Part shown: piece after piece, positions 12,128-24,487 of the stretch
Numbering within the stretch: the stretch's first letter is position 1
How the letters are laid out: every line of letters begins with the position of its first letter
Source of the DNA: Nissolia schottii
Taxonomy: Eukaryota > Streptophyta > Magnoliopsida > Fabales > Fabaceae
Length of the DNA stretch: 64,000 nt
Direction of reading: 5' to 3'
Assembly: GCA_003254905.1 (NCBI GenBank)
Contig: QANU01099343.1
Span: forward strand, 1 to 64,000
Made by a program: the position numbers and the translations under genes
Notes under the pieces: generated by a model
The model's input: only the letters and a program-made list of their open reading frames with translations
Database searches by the model: none
Told to the model about the DNA's origin: nothing

Positions 12128-12793
12128 TTGTATCTAGTATTTGGGGTTTTATCATTATGCTATATATATATATGTTTGCGTTCTAAGTTGATTTATATAT
12201 ATATGGTACTATCTTATATACATTACTGACAATTACATATTGTTTCCATGACTTAAAATAACATGTTTTACTACTTTATTATTATAATAAATATTCAATA
12301 ATATATTTTAATATAATTCTCTTATATTGAAGTTGTTAGCTATAATAATTGTATACTCTTATCATTCATTTTTTTTTATAATTACTTAAATTTTTGTTAT
12401 CTAGTACTACCATTATCTTTATTTTATAATTTGTCCAATTATCTTTAATTTACCTCTGTTATTATATCATGATCTCATTTTCTTGTGTTAATATATAATT
12501 AATGCAATTATGTCATTATTTTTATTTATTCCCATTAGCCATATGCACCTCTTATATATTACTCTGTATATATAAGCTATTTTAATTTCGTCTATAATTA
12601 TTACTATATTTAATCACGTTACTATACATTTTATGTACGGTTAATATATAATTTGAAATATTTATAGTTTGTTATCACTTTTCGACATTATGCTAATATA
12701 TAATAGTACTTCATTATATATTATACATATTACATTACCGCACATAATATTAATTACACGAAACTCCTCTTAAGGTAAAAGTGGGATGTTACA
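12057..12793 (-). mobile_element. LTR fragment, 5' end, inverted
   Basis: On the minus strand it starts TGTAACATCCCACTTTTACC at 12793, a typical family start, then becomes very AT-rich, with an (AT)n run at 12095-12122. The end at 12793 is exactly where array unit A begins. No coding potential. Confidence 0.55.
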
Positions 12794-14594
12794 TCAATCA
12801 TAATATTAGTTTAATGAAACATGATTAGAAGTATATGCGTAAAATTAACAATAAAGTTACTTGGTAACTATATAATTGAAATGCACATTTTTCGTACCGT
12901 TCATGACTAAAACAAAAGGATTAGAATTTTGTTGAAAAGCACACTAGGTTTAAACCATGTTGAGTATGTACACATTCACAAAAGCTTTAAGTCATTCTAT
13001 CACTACATCTTGCATTCGCAGTAGTCATATAATACAATAATAATGAAATTGTTTTTCTTAAAGAACATAAGTTAAATTTGTAATATAAATTTCTTGATAT
13101 TTTAAACATATTTGATTTTAATATTTTCGGTAAAAGCGGGCTAATGATTCAAAATTTACCTTCCTTTTATTTCTTTTATTTTAATTTCATAAATATAAAT
13201 ATATATATATATATATATATTAAGAATATTGGTCGCTAAACAGATCCTATATAGAAATAAATATTTCAAACATTTTATCATCAAAATTAGTTTTTCTGGA
13301 TAATAATTGTTAAATTATTCTATCTAAATTTTTCATTTGATTTTTTATTTTTTTAATGAGATTAAATATATGTTTTGTACTTAATACGGAAATTTTTTTG
13401 TTTTATTCCCCTTGAATATCACGTTGTTCCCATTTAGTGCATCTTATCTTGTTGTCCAGGTCAATGTTCACGTTAGTTGTCACGTTGAAATTCAATGGTA
13501 TAAACAAATAGTAACCTAACAAACGGCCAAATGAGAATAAAAATTTATTTTGAGCTAATGCCAAGGAGTTTTCATGAAAGATAAGCTAAAAAATAAAAGT
13601 TGTCACACTTCAATACAAAAAAAATATTGTTCGGTGTTTTTTGTGTTATTTGCCTTTGGAACTTGATTTATTTTAGGCATGTACTTATCAGCCCGAAGAG
13701 TATAATAAAAAGAATAAAATATCGGCAATTGTGATGTGGTTGGCAAATATCACACACAAAGTGTGTTTTTTTTTATGTTAATTAACAACTTATGTTTGTA
13801 ATTTTGGTTTTAATATATTTTAGTAAGTTTTTCTTTCATTTCCTTATTGAACCTTTAGCCCATTTAAAATAGAAAGCAGTAGTCACTCTTTTAGTTTAAC
13901 TAAGAGCTCATCTTTACTTATTTCAAATACTTGCAGACAATTTCAAGTATAACATCAATTTACCAAGTTAGCAACGAATTACATAAATGGTTAACAATTC
14001 CACTCACATTAAGATTCACTAATTATTAGCAGTATAAATAACTTTTTACTCATATTTGTAAACATCGTGAATAATTTTTTGCTTAATTTTATAGAAATGG
14101 ATAGTCCAAGAGTTATTTGTTTATGCAAGCATTTGGAAAAAGAAACCTAATTTGTTAATGCATAAATGATTATACAAGTGATAACATTTTGTTGTTATAA
14201 CTTCAAGTAAAATTGAAAAAACTGATAGCATTAGGTTTTGATATTTCCTTTAGATATAATTTTTTTTACTTTGTTTGATAAAGCCTTGCATCCAATAAAT
14301 ATAGCACAATATAATAAATTGTTAACAATATTATTGATACCTCATTAACGTCGAAGTACTTTAACTTCTAAAAAAAAGTTACAGCTACAGTTCCCTTTAA
14401 CAGCAAAAACATAAGCGTTGAAAATTTGGAATCTTTAGTTCTTTGCCACCTTGAAATTAAAGAAGGGGGTAGAAACGTAAGGTGTCGATTCAATAGTGGG
14501 CGTTCTTTTTTTATAAAGAAGTTATCATTAGTAGTTTTTTTTCGTAATAGTTATTCAAAACATTAAAATTCCTCGGTTGATATTATTCTTATAC

Positions 14595-14600
14595 TATAAA
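14595..14600 (+). promoter_or_regulatory. TATA box of copy 1
   Basis: TATAAA 79 bp before the ATG. It is conserved at 25820-25825, 36936-36941 and 42804-42809 in the other units. Confidence 0.6.
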
Positions 14601-14678
14601 ATTAGCTTTGTTGTTCGTTATCATATCACTAAGCAAGCTTTGCGGTATCAATAGACCAATATAATCTACTATTGAGTT

Positions 14679-15074
14679 ATGGCGACATTCAAATGCTTGT
14701 GCTTATTTGTGATGTTTATTATCAATTCGGCTTTGTTGGTTAGCAAAGGACTATCATCTCACAACACTAATTATGCACCGAGGCCACTGTCATCATACGA
14801 ACTTTATTTGAGGAGTTGTCAAATGAAACTACGCCTAAATTGTGGCGCTGAGATTGTTCAAAGTTTGGCTTCTGGAAGTCAAGCAATGAGTTACGATTGT
14901 TGTTCCAACCTCATAAGTGATGTGGGAAGACGTTGTCATTATGATATGGCCAAATCTCTTGTGAAGTTACCTAATTTTGTTGCAAACAAAGTGCAAATTT
15001 TGCAAGGAGTTGAGAAAATTTGGAATGATTGTATTTCACACGAAATCACTCCATCCCAGCCACTTAGTGCTTAA
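14679..15074 (+). CDS. Secreted prolamin-like (ECA1/DD11-type) cysteine-rich protein, copy 1
   Basis: A single-exon gene of 131 aa. Residues 1-23 form a hydrophobic signal peptide (CLCLFVMFIINSALLV). The mature part matches the plant prolamin-like domain (Pfam family PF05617, ECA1 gametogenesis-related / egg-cell-secreted / DD11 group). It has Cys47, Cys55, the CC pair 74-75, Cys86 and Cys118, six cysteines able to form three disulphides, and a closing IWNDC. Family members are secreted and mostly expressed in the female gametophyte or reproductive tissue; some (EC1) act in sperm activation. A reproductive role here is inferred from the family only. Start choice: first ATG after the TATA box, conserved in all copies. 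A polyadenylation signal follows the stop. Confidence 0.88.
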   Translation: MATFKCLCLFVMFIINSALLVSKGLSSHNTNYAPRPLSSYELYLRSCQMKLRLNCGAEIVQSLASGSQAMSYDCCSNLISDVGRRCHYDMAKSLVKLPNFVANKVQILQGVEKIWNDCISHEITPSQPLSA

Positions 15075-15114
15075 GTTTTAGATTTTCCAAATTTAAGAAA
15101 TTGCACATGTTCAT

Positions 15115-15120
15115 AATAAA
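15115..15120 (+). other. Poly(A) signal of copy 1
   Basis: AATAAA 41 bp after the stop codon; the same signal is present after the other copies (for example 37456-37461). Confidence 0.55.
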
Positions 15121-16290
15121 TGTCGCAACATCATTCCCAATTTTTTGTATTATTAAAAATAATCAAATTTTTATGAATTGCAACTATGTTAGTAATATTT
15201 CGAATTTATATAGCACTTCATCACAGTAAATTGGTCAAGCCTTGAGAACAAGGCCCAGTGTTCATGCTTACAATTTAATGGTCCATAAAGGTTATAAAAC
15301 AAAGTATCAAATTATTTTAACAATAAACACAAATTAAATAGTTTAAAGAATTGACTTAATGGATATTTTATATTCCAAATAACTTGTACTAACAAATTTC
15401 TAATTGAAAGTTATTCGGGTGTATCACATTGGAAAGTAAAGAATCACGTTTTTTACTTTGCATTGTACTAGGACTATATGAAGATTGTTTGTAGGTAATT
15501 AGGGAAAAACTTAACCATAATTCTTTAACATCGAAAGTTATAACGTAGCCGAAATTTTTTTAATTATATTTCAAAATAACCAAATTTTTAATCATTCATT
15601 CTTTTCACAATGGTGGGTCAATGGTCAACATATCTAAAACAAAAAAAGAAAGGCTTTACAATCTCTCTAAACTACTAATTCATCATTTTTTAGAGACAAA
15701 TTTTAAAACAAATTAAGTATAAGTGTGGGTGTGTGGATCTATATATATATATATATATATATTCATATGCTTGACAATGCAGATTTTTTCACTTTAAACA
15801 AGTAAAAACAAATTTTTTATAAGAATAAAATACATCATACACAATTTCCTCTGGTAGAACTTTTAGGTTTCTTGGACAGTGTAATAAATCTTGACGATCC
15901 AAGTAATATTGAAGGTAATGTCAACTATACCAATATCATCACTTGCCGGTCCATGAATTCAAATATTTAGGAAAATATATTTGTGATTGTTTCAAAAGAA
16001 AATAACAAAATAAATCATCAATCACAGTATTAGTTTAATATAACATGATTAGAAGTATATGTGTAAAATTAACAATAAAGTTACTTGGTAACTATATAAT
16101 TGAAATGCACATTTTTCGTACCGTTCATGACTAAAACAAAAGGATTAGAATTTTGTTGAAAAGCACACTAGGTTTAAACCATGTTGAGTATGTACACATT
16201 CACAAAAACTTTAAGTCATTCTATCACTACATCTTGCATTCGCAGTAGTCATATAATACAATAATAATGAAATTGTTTTTCTTAAAGAAC

Positions 16291-16560
16291 TAATGCGAAA
16301 ATCAGAGAGAGAGATGTGAGCAATTAGTTTGTAGAAAAAAATGAAATTGCTTCGTTAATGAGCACAAGCGCAATGTGCAGGTTATATACAAGAGTGATGG
16401 AGCATGGTACGCCTATTAACGGTGTGTGTATCGCAAGCTCTCTCTTGCTAGTTAGTTACAGCGAAATAACAGAATTACAAACGAGCGAGAGAGAGAGAGA
16501 GATAGGATGCGCGCGCATGTGACACGCTCGTGCGCTGGCCTTGGCGCTATATACTCGATA
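16291..16560 (-). repeat. Copia 3' LTR
   Basis: Differs from the other LTR at roughly 15 positions over about 267 bp by my eye count, plus length changes. It includes a (GA)n run near 16485-16503. The divergence suggests an insertion that is not recent. Confidence 0.9.
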
Positions 16561-16698
16561 TCACCCCGCAAGCTGGCGATGGGTGATAGATGTCGGCCAT
16601 CCCGAGCTTGGAGACGAGTCGTGCGAACACACGAAGGGGCAAGGCTTTGGTGAGGATGTTGGCACACTGCTCAGATGAGGAAACGAGCACAAGTCTCA

Positions 16699-17163
16699 TT
16701 AGCCCCGCTTAGAAGCATTCACGCACAACATGGCAGTCGATGTCCAAGTGTTTGGTCCTCTCATGGACTGAAGAGTGCTTCGAAGGTCAGAGAGGAGAAA
16801 TGTGAGCCACTGAAGCTCGCAGGTAGCACTTGCCAAGGCACGGTATTCAGCATCTGAAGATGACCGCGGCACGGTTGTTTGCTTCTTAGCCTTCCACGAA
16901 ACCAATGAGGCACCTATAAAAAAACTGTAGCTTGAGATGGACCTTCTAGTGTCCAAACAACCTCCCCAATCCGTGTCGCTATAGCCAACCAAATCAAGAG
17001 ATGAGGCACGAGGAAAGAACAGCCCATGACCCGGTGCACCCTTGAGATAACGCAGGATGTGCATAGCAACTCTGTGGTGCGTTTGTGTCGGTGCAGCAAG
17101 AAATTGGCTGAGCTGCTGACATGAAAAAGCAATGTCAGGCCGTGTTGAGGTGAGGTAAAGCAA
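16699..17163 (-). pseudogene. Copia RNase H domain
   Basis: Minus-strand frame with TRPDIAFSCQQLSQF, HILRYLKGAPGHGL, YSDTDWGGC and SSSDAEYRALA, the copia-type RNase H signature at the C-terminus of Pol. The region degrades toward 16699, where the frame is lost before the 3' LTR. It would degrade the RNA strand of the RNA:DNA hybrid in a working element. Confidence 0.85.
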
Positions 17164-17267
17164 ACGCCCAACTAGCCTCCTGTAGCCAACAATGTCGTCA
17201 AAGGATTTCCTTGTATCCTAAAACAGCTTTACAGCAACATCAAGTGGAGCGGAGGAAGGCTTCGAGT

Positions 17268-18174
17268 TTATGGCACCCATGTCCAGGAGGAGGTCTGTGC
17301 AGTATTTGCGCTGGCACAGGGATATGCCTTTGGTGAGTGGGCCACCTCAAGCCCAAGGAAATACCATAGCTCCCCAAGGTCTTTGATCCTGAATTTGTGA
17401 TCCAGGATGCCTTTAATACAGTGGAACTCTGTTAAGGAGCTACCCGCAAGGATGATGTCGTCTACATAAATGAGCAGGGCCGTGAAGTGCGTTGAGTCTT
17501 GCTTAGTAAACAACGTGTAATCAGAACTGGCCTGGGAGTAGCCACAAGCAAGGAGCACGTGTGTGAGTTTCTCGAACCACTGGTGGCTTGCTTGTTTGAG
17601 CCCGTAGAGGTTTTTGATGAGCTTGCAGACCTTGCCTGGATGTGGAGATGAAAAACCAGGAGGAACGACCATGTACACCTCTTCCTTTAAGTCCCCGTGC
17701 AAGAAGGCGTTGTTAACGTCTAATTGGTGCAGGTGCCAATGTTTAACTACTGTTACTGCCAAGAGTGCGGATTGTGGTCATCTTGGCCACTGGGGAGAAG
17801 GTATCGAAATAGTCTATGCCCTCCACTTGGTTGTAGCCTTTAGCTACTAGCCGTGCCTTATATCTCTCTACTGTGCCATCTGCCTTTCTTTTGATCTTGT
17901 ATACCCATTTATTCCCAATGGGAACATGTCCACTAGGAAGATCAGTAAGTTCCCATGTGTTGTTCAGAGCCAGAGCAGCAAGCTCAGCCTGCATGGCCTG
18001 TCTCCAGCATTCATGGTTGTTGGCCTCACTGAAATTCTTGGGCTCAACCTCAGCATCAACAGCACAGACAAAAGAACACATAAGGGAAGATAATGTTTTG
18101 TATGAGACATAATTGGACAGAGGATACTTACAGCTCGAGTGATTGAGAGCTGGTACATCATTGCTTGGCTGCAT
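17268..18174 (-). pseudogene. Copia reverse transcriptase
   Basis: Two minus-strand frames join near 17745-17760. The first (18174-17743) has [29 protein letters not shown] and [11 protein letters not shown]. The second (17762-17268) has LHQLDVNNAFLHGDL, PPGF, LYGLKQAS and the catalytic YVDD in LLIYVDDIILAG. The change of frame marks a frameshift. Family, order and motifs are those of a complete copia RT, now non-functional. Confidence 0.88.
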
Positions 18175-18227
18175 TACTTGGTTGTAGATGTAGTCTTAAA
18201 GCAAAGCAGGAGGTCTCCTCATTCTTG

Positions 18228-19390
18228 TTAAGGTTCTGTTGGCTGTGGTTGGCATGTTACAGGATCAGGCTGAGTTTCAGGAGGTGCTTCATGTGGTGAG
18301 GTGATGGGTGTTGCTGCTGTTGGTGTGGGCAGTGGAGGTGAAGGCTGATGTGTGTCTGGGACTGTAGGGTATGTATAGGATGCGTCCAGGAAATTGGGTT
18401 CTACAGGCATAAGTGGTGCTGGTTCTGCAAGAGGCAGTGTGCTGAAGTTAGTGGACCAATCTTTGTAGGGAAAGATATGGTCAAAAAGCCTCACATTTCG
18501 AGAGACAAGAACAATGAGTGTTCTTAAATTGAAAACAACATACCCCTTTGTTCCAGGCCTAAACCAATAAAAATGCATTTATCTGCCCTGGGGTCAAATT
18601 TATCCCTGCCTGCCACCAAGGTAAAAGTGTAACATAGGCCACCAAAGGACTTAAGCAGACTTAGGTCAGGTTTGTCACCATAAAGGATCTGGAAAGGGGA
18701 CTTATTGCTGAGTAAAGGTGCTGGCATTCTGTTTATAAGGTAAGTGGCATGTATGATGGCATATGACCAAAACTTCTTAGGCAGTTTTGACTGATACAAT
18801 GGTGCTCTTGCCACATTGAGCACATGTTGGTGCTTTCTTTCAACTTTAGCATTTTGCTGAGGTGTTTCTCTGTAAGATGTTTGATGGATGATCCCCAAAG
18901 AATCATATAGGCTAGGCATGCTAAATTCAGGCCTACTATCACTCCTTATCACCTTAATTTTGCCATTGAATTGGTTTAGGATGAAAGCCACAAATTTCTT
19001 AATACTAGGCATAACTTCTGATTTCGTGTTCATTAGAAAGGTCCAGGTGAACCTGCTGTGATCATCCACAGCCGTGAGAAAGTATTTATGTCCATGGTGA
19101 CCAACAGTTGAAAAAGGGCCCCAAATGTCCATATGGATGAGCTCAAACTTTTCCAAAGCTCTTGAATTACTAATTTCATAAGGTAACCGAGTTTGTTTTG
19201 CAAATTGACATATGTCACAGGGTAAATGGAAATTATTATTGATGTATGGGAATTGGTTACTAACAATTGTCAATCTATGAGGGGAGGAGTGACCTAATCT
19301 ATAATGTCATAAGGCTTCTTCAGAAATTGAGGCAGACTGAGTGCTTTTAGTTGCTATAGTTGCTGCAGCAGTTGTAGTTGTGGTGAGAGG
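18228..19390 (-). pseudogene. Copia GAG-pre-integrase and integrase
   Basis: The minus strand reads out of the LTR insertion point at 19390. First comes a Thr/Ala-rich stretch, then HYRLGHSSPHR with a TGA at 19307-19309 where the family has Trp (ALWHYRLGH). The zinc site ends CDICQFAKQ. The catalytic core shows MDIWGPF, RSDSRPEF (usually RSDNGPEF) and NAKVERKHQH. A frameshift near 18550 separates the core from a proline-rich linker (18578-18228). Confidence 0.85.
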
Positions 19391-20697
19391 TGTAACATCC
19401 CGCTTTTTTCACGGTACGGATAATTAGCATAATAAATAATTATAAGTTAATTAGGAGGCGAGAAAATTAAATTATTACCTTTAATCAGTTAAAATGGAGG
19501 TTTCGTGACCCGACGAATTTTTCGGAGCCTTAAGACGATTTTCGGACCAATCGGGAATTTTTCCGGATACCGAAAGTAACCGTAAAATATACTAATAAAA
19601 TAATAATTCCCCGAATACCTCCACTGGACTCAACTACTAATAAGGAAAAATTAGTAGAGCGCGAGGGTATGTCCGGATTATTTTTCGGACATCCGCACGT
19701 AAAGCCCTGGGACTGCGAATGACAAAAACACGATCAAGCATGATCAAAAGTAGACTGACAGGATCATGTTTATCCATAGTAGATATTTACATATAATATA
19801 CTATTATATAATATAATAATCTTAATGAATAGAAAAAATAATACTATAATAATAATATAATAGTAATATATAATTATATATAATAAGAAAAAGTATAAGA
19901 TTATATATATGTATATATGTGTGGACGGTGGGGGGCTGTTTATACCGCCCCTGACACCACAATTCTACATTCCCTTCTTTTATTTGTTTCTTGGTCTTCA
20001 TTTCCCTTCCCCCCCCACTGACGCAAATTCTTTCATTTTTCTCCAGAAGCTTTATGCTTCTTTTTCTTTGTTTCCCCTCGTTCTTTTCTTTCTTTATTTT
20101 TCTTTGTTTTCTTTCTTTGCTTTTCTTTGTTTCTTCTCCCCCTAACGCCTTTCTTTGTTTCTTTATGGAAGCCATGGGCTTCGCTGCTTCTGTTTGCTTT
20201 CTTTCGTTTTCGTTTTCTTTCCTTGTTTTCCCTGTTCCGTTCGTGCACTGCTGTGCTGCTGTCAGATGCCCAAAAAACAGCAAGATCATCATGGAAGTGC
20301 TCAGGGAAATTTTCTCTTCACTTCTACCGTTTCCATACTGGATTTGGAGGTGGGTAGTCTGAACACCCTTGTTTATGGGATTTTTAACTGTATGTTATGT
20401 ATGTATTTTTGAGTAGGAAAAATTAGAAATATTATGGGAAAAATAGGGAGTTAATGATGCTTGAAGGATTTGTAGAAATATTGAGGTTAGGAAAATATAA
20501 CTGTGCTGGCTGGAACTGTGTAGGAAGTCTTAGTAAGCACTGAGAGAAGAAATTATATTTTTGGGACGCTGTGACTTTTCCGCGGAGCGGCTGAGCACAG
20601 AACGACTTCCCCTACACTTCTTCCTCACCGAACAGCTCCCCCACAGGTGGGTAACTCTAGTTCTTCACCTATTGATGGTGGATGCTTGACTATGTAA

Positions 20698-20733
<36 letters not shown>

Positions 20734-22510
20734 TTCTTTACACATATGTTTATGTATGTTAGCATTTATGTTAGGGCTTAGGAAGATGACTCTGAAGGGT
20801 CTTGTGACCTGGACTAGATAGGTTTATTATGTATGGAATATGTGTAAAAGCTGTGGAATATGTGAAATATATGCAGTATGTGGATATGTGAAGTATATGC
20901 CGTATGTGAACAGGTGAATTACATGTAGTATGTGATATAATCTGTAGTTCTTCATGCATTCATGTTACCCCAAGTCAAAGGATTAGAAATAAATCTGAGA
21001 TAAATAAAGATTCTGAAATGAACCATAGGAAACAAGATATAACATGCTGCAGGCACAGAAATGCTGAAAATGCTGAAACTGCTGAACATGCTGAAATGGG
21101 CCAATGCCCAATGCTGAAAAGGCTAAATGCCACATGCTAAAAAGGCTAAATGCCAATGCTGAAAAATGGCTATATGCCACATGCTGAAAAGGTCGTGATC
21201 ACGTGAGCCACTATGATCCCACTTTAGGAGGTCTAGGCATCCTGAATGTGGAAGCCCGCCACAGGTGGTGTCTATATGGCATACCTGGAGGTGTGCGGGT
21301 ACCACGCCTATGCATTATCGAAAGGGGACAAGCTTAGGTGGGGAGGTACCACCCCAACCCACTGTCGAGGGGTCTCGAGGAGGCACACGGCAGGTGGAAG
21401 CCCACCGCAGTGAGGTCAGGACAGTGTCGGCCTACACTGGAGGTGTGAGGTTATTCCGTCATGTTGATGTCCACAGAGGGCGTCATTATGGTGGGAATAA
21501 CAGTATTCCAAAGCAGGTTATGCTGTTTCATTCTAATATGATGTTATATGCTGTTATGCTGTTGCATGTACATGTCATTAGATATGTATATTTTCTGTCA
21601 TGTTTATGCTGATGACTATGCTGCACCTAGTCTGCTGATTCTGTCGTATGTACTATGGATGACTTTGTGGTGTATACTTTGATGATGCTGCTATGCTGAA
21701 TGTATGTTATTATACAATTTGTTATTATGAATATATGCTGATATGTCGTACCGTCAAGAGCCTGCTCAAGACGGTTTCTCACGAACTGTTAATTAGCACG
21801 AGAACGTAGTAAGCAAAAGTAGTTCCCAGATCACCTAATGATGCATGTAAAGCCGTTCAGATAGGCCAGATAATAAATAGTAGGCTGTTTAGTATGTATG
21901 TTAACTAGAGATCTCTGAGCGGCCTGAAGTCTGACATAATCTGATACGAGACTCAGGAACTAAAGTTATTTCCACTGAGAACCTACCGTTCTCATCCCCA
22001 CTGTTTTATGACTTCAGGTACCAAAGATGCCTCATATTTTGTGAACGTTGATAAGCCGCCGCAGCACCATGAGCGGCTGTGATAGTAGATGGACTTAGAA
22101 AGCTGGATGCCAGGATTTTTGCCAAAGGCCTACTGAGTAATATTCCAGTAGCCTTGTATTCTGATGTTATATATTCCGGATTCTGTAGATGATATTTCAG
22201 TTTATGTACATGTTATGTGTAGCTTACTTACTGTATATACAACTATGTGACGGATATGATGGACCACATGAATGTATAATAAATGCTTTATTAATATACT
22301 GTTATACGCTTGGTTATATTATTCTTTCTGACTCATGGCTCTATTTTAGTATTTATCCAATGTAAATGAAAAGTTTTAAAATTGGTCCTTATTTTCTTAA
22401 GCCACTATTTTCGAAAGATAACTATGGACTAAGGTATTCCGACCGAGTAGATAACAACCTAGTGAGCATTGTTTATTACGTACGGGTAAACAGTTAGCTA
22501 GGGTATTTCA
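19391..22510 (+). mobile_element. Solo LTR nested in the copia element
   Basis: 3120 bp from TGTAACATCC to GGGTATTTCA, flanked by the perfect duplication agagg (19386-19390 and 22511-22515). Removing it rejoins the copia frame. Inside are GTGGGTA blocks at about 20350 and 20645, a (TG)n run at 20698-20728, a repeated TGCTGAAA motif at 21060-21190, and LTR-family blocks around ACCGTCAAGAG and GAACCTACCGTTCTCA. It has no internal region or second LTR. The open frames at 19822-20362 are low-complexity and not genes. Confidence 0.92.
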
Positions 22511-24003
22511 AGAGGCACTGTTGTTGCTGTTCCAGGTAGAACTTGTGAAACTTCTTCAACCAAGTAATACAAACCAAACAATTCCTTACCAGTACCAATC
22601 AGCCTCTTGCTGCTCATATCCTGCAAAACACATTTGTCAGACATAAAAGTCAGTGTGTGATCTCTGTTGCAAATCAACTTAGAGTTAGAAATCAGGTTTA
22701 TCCTGAACTCAGGCACAAACAACACATCCTTAAGCTTTAGTCCTGAAGTAAATATCACAACTCCTGAGACCTTTGCTATTATGTTTGCACCATTAGGCAA
22801 CTTTACTTGTATTGGCCTAATATTTTTATGACTGCTGAACATAGATAGATTTGAACAAATGTGGTTAGTAGCTCCTGAATCAAGTATCCAGGAGTTGTGA
22901 TCAATACTGACTTGAGAAACTTGTGTTGTTTGATTCTTCTGCATCAAGGCAATCAACTCTTTATACTGATCTTGAGTCAAGCTAAAGGAGTTCACAGCTT
23001 GCTGTTGCTGCTGTTGTGAAGAGTTTGTCACTGAGGCTGAATCTTGTTTCACCTCTTTAGTAGTGGAACTGCAATTAGCAGTTGAGTTATTTCTATATCT
23101 CCAATTAGCTGGATATCCTATGATCCGAAAGCATTCATCATAGGTGTGGCCTGACTTTCCACAATTCGTACACGATTTACCATTTCCTTTCTGCTTAGAG
23201 CCTGTTTTTCCACTTGCAGCAACATTTATCAAAATTCTATTCTCATCATCTGTTCCACCTTCTAATTCTCTTTCTTGTTGTGAGACTAGAGTGAAGACAC
23301 GGTTCAATGGAGGGAGTGTTTCACTCATAAGGATCTGCGATCAGACTTGGTTAAACCTTTCATCTAAGCCAGTAAGGAACCTCAAGATATAATCCTGCTC
23401 TCTGTGTTGTCTATTGTTCCTAGTAGCCAAGCAAGAGCATCTAACAGCACATACACACTCTATGCAAGGCCTATAATTCTCTAGTTCTTCCCACATCGAT
23501 TTCAATTCGGTGAAATAGTCAATTACTGACAAATTACCTTGTTGCAGCGTGTAGAGATCATGTTGCAGCTTTGCAATTCTCAGAAAATCACTCTGAGCAA
23601 AACGTTCTTTCAGATCTTTCCAAACCGCAGCTGCATACTCTATGTCGTCGATACTCCTAGCTATCGCTTGCGACACCGAGTTCATTATGCACGAATGAAT
23701 CATCGTGTTGCAGCGCTCCCAGGCCTCGAACAGAGGATGGAACTCGTCAGGTCTTTGGATCTCTCCGGTGAGGAACTTAAATTTGTTCTTCGCCACCAGC
23801 GCACGTCTCATCGATCTGCTCCACCGATGATAGCTAGAACCTGTTAACGCGGCTAGAACAATGACTAGCGAGGGGTTCTCGCTCGGATGTAAGTAGTAAG
23901 GGCTTGCCAGATTTTGCAAAGGATCGCCATGTCCACCGCCAGGAGCTTCACCACCGGAGCTTCCTGGTGCAGCGTTCCCCTTGCCTCCTTGTGAACGCAC
24001 CAT
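22511..24003 (-). pseudogene. Copia gag, zinc knuckle and protease
   Basis: The minus-strand ATG is at 24003. The Gag part shows SPYYLHPSENPSLVIV, KNKFKFLTGEI, WERCNTMIHSCIMNS and LQHDLYTLQQGNLSVIDYF. A TGA at 23341-23343 interrupts FNQV...SQILMSE. The frame then continues through the knuckle CTNCGKSGHTYDEC (CX2CX4HX4C) and the protease active site WILDSGATNHIC. It ends at 22511, where the solo LTR enters. The gene resumes in frame at 19390. Confidence 0.88.
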
Positions 24004-24038
24004 AGTAGAGTAAGCGCAGCAAAGCTCTAAAGATCAGA

Positions 24039-24050
24039 GCTCTGATACCA
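24039..24050 (-). other. Copia primer-binding site
   Basis: The minus strand reads TGGTATCAGAGC directly after the 5' LTR, complementary to initiator Met tRNA. It fixes the element's orientation. Confidence 0.9.
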
Positions 24051-24317
24051 TAATGCAAAAATCAGAGAGAGAGATGTGAGCAATTAGTTTGTAGAAAAAA
24101 TGAAATAGCTTCGTTAATGAGCACGAGGGCGATGTGCAGGTTATATACAAGAGTGATGGAGCATGGTATGCCTATTAACGGTGTGTGTACCGCAAGCTCT
24201 CTCTTGCTAGTTAGTTACAGCAGAATAACAGAATTACAAACGAGAGAGAGAGAGAGAGATAAGACGCGCGCACATGTGACACGCTCTTGCGCTGGCCTTG
24301 GCGCTATATACTTGATA
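24051..24317 (-). repeat. Copia 5' LTR
   Basis: Ends TTTTTGCATTA on the minus strand, next to the PBS, and starts TATCAAGTATATAGC at 24317. Confidence 0.9.
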
Positions 24318-24445
24318 AGAACATAAGTTAAATTTGTAATATAAATTTCTTGATATTTTAAACATATTTCATTAAAATATTTTCAGTAAAAGCGGGCTAA
24401 TGTTTCAAAATTTAGCTTCCTTTTTTTTCTTTTATTTTAATTTCG

Positions 24446-24487
<42 letters not shown>

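Larger units (their letters stand above)
12794..16017 (+). repeat. Tandem array unit A (3224 bp)
   Basis: First unit of a head-to-tail array. It starts at TCAATCATAATATTAG, which recurs as TCAATCACA at 16018, 27256, 38372 and 44212. The unit has about 1.9 kb of AT-rich 5' flank (AT runs near 13198), the secreted-protein gene at 14679, and about 0.9 kb of 3' flank with an AT run at 15741-15762. It is the only whole unit without a mobile element. Its left edge is cut by an LTR end. Confidence 0.9.
16291..24317 (-). mobile_element. Ty1/copia retrotransposon inserted in unit B
   Basis: An 8027-bp insertion on the minus strand, flanked by the 5-bp duplication agaac (16286-16290 and 24318-24322). 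LTRs of 270 and 267 bp lie at 16291-16560 and 24051-24317. On the minus strand the domain order is gag, zinc knuckle, protease, integrase, RT, RNase H, the Ty1/copia order. The LTR termini are TATC...ATTA rather than TG...CA. The coding frame is broken by stops and shifts and by a 3120-bp solo LTR, so the element is dead. Confidence 0.92.

Noticed and set aside
19822-20362. Overlapping frames in both strands of the nested solo LTR
   Set aside because: Low-complexity CTTT/GAAA-rich leader produces Lys-rich or Phe/Ser-rich frames on both strands; no conserved protein.
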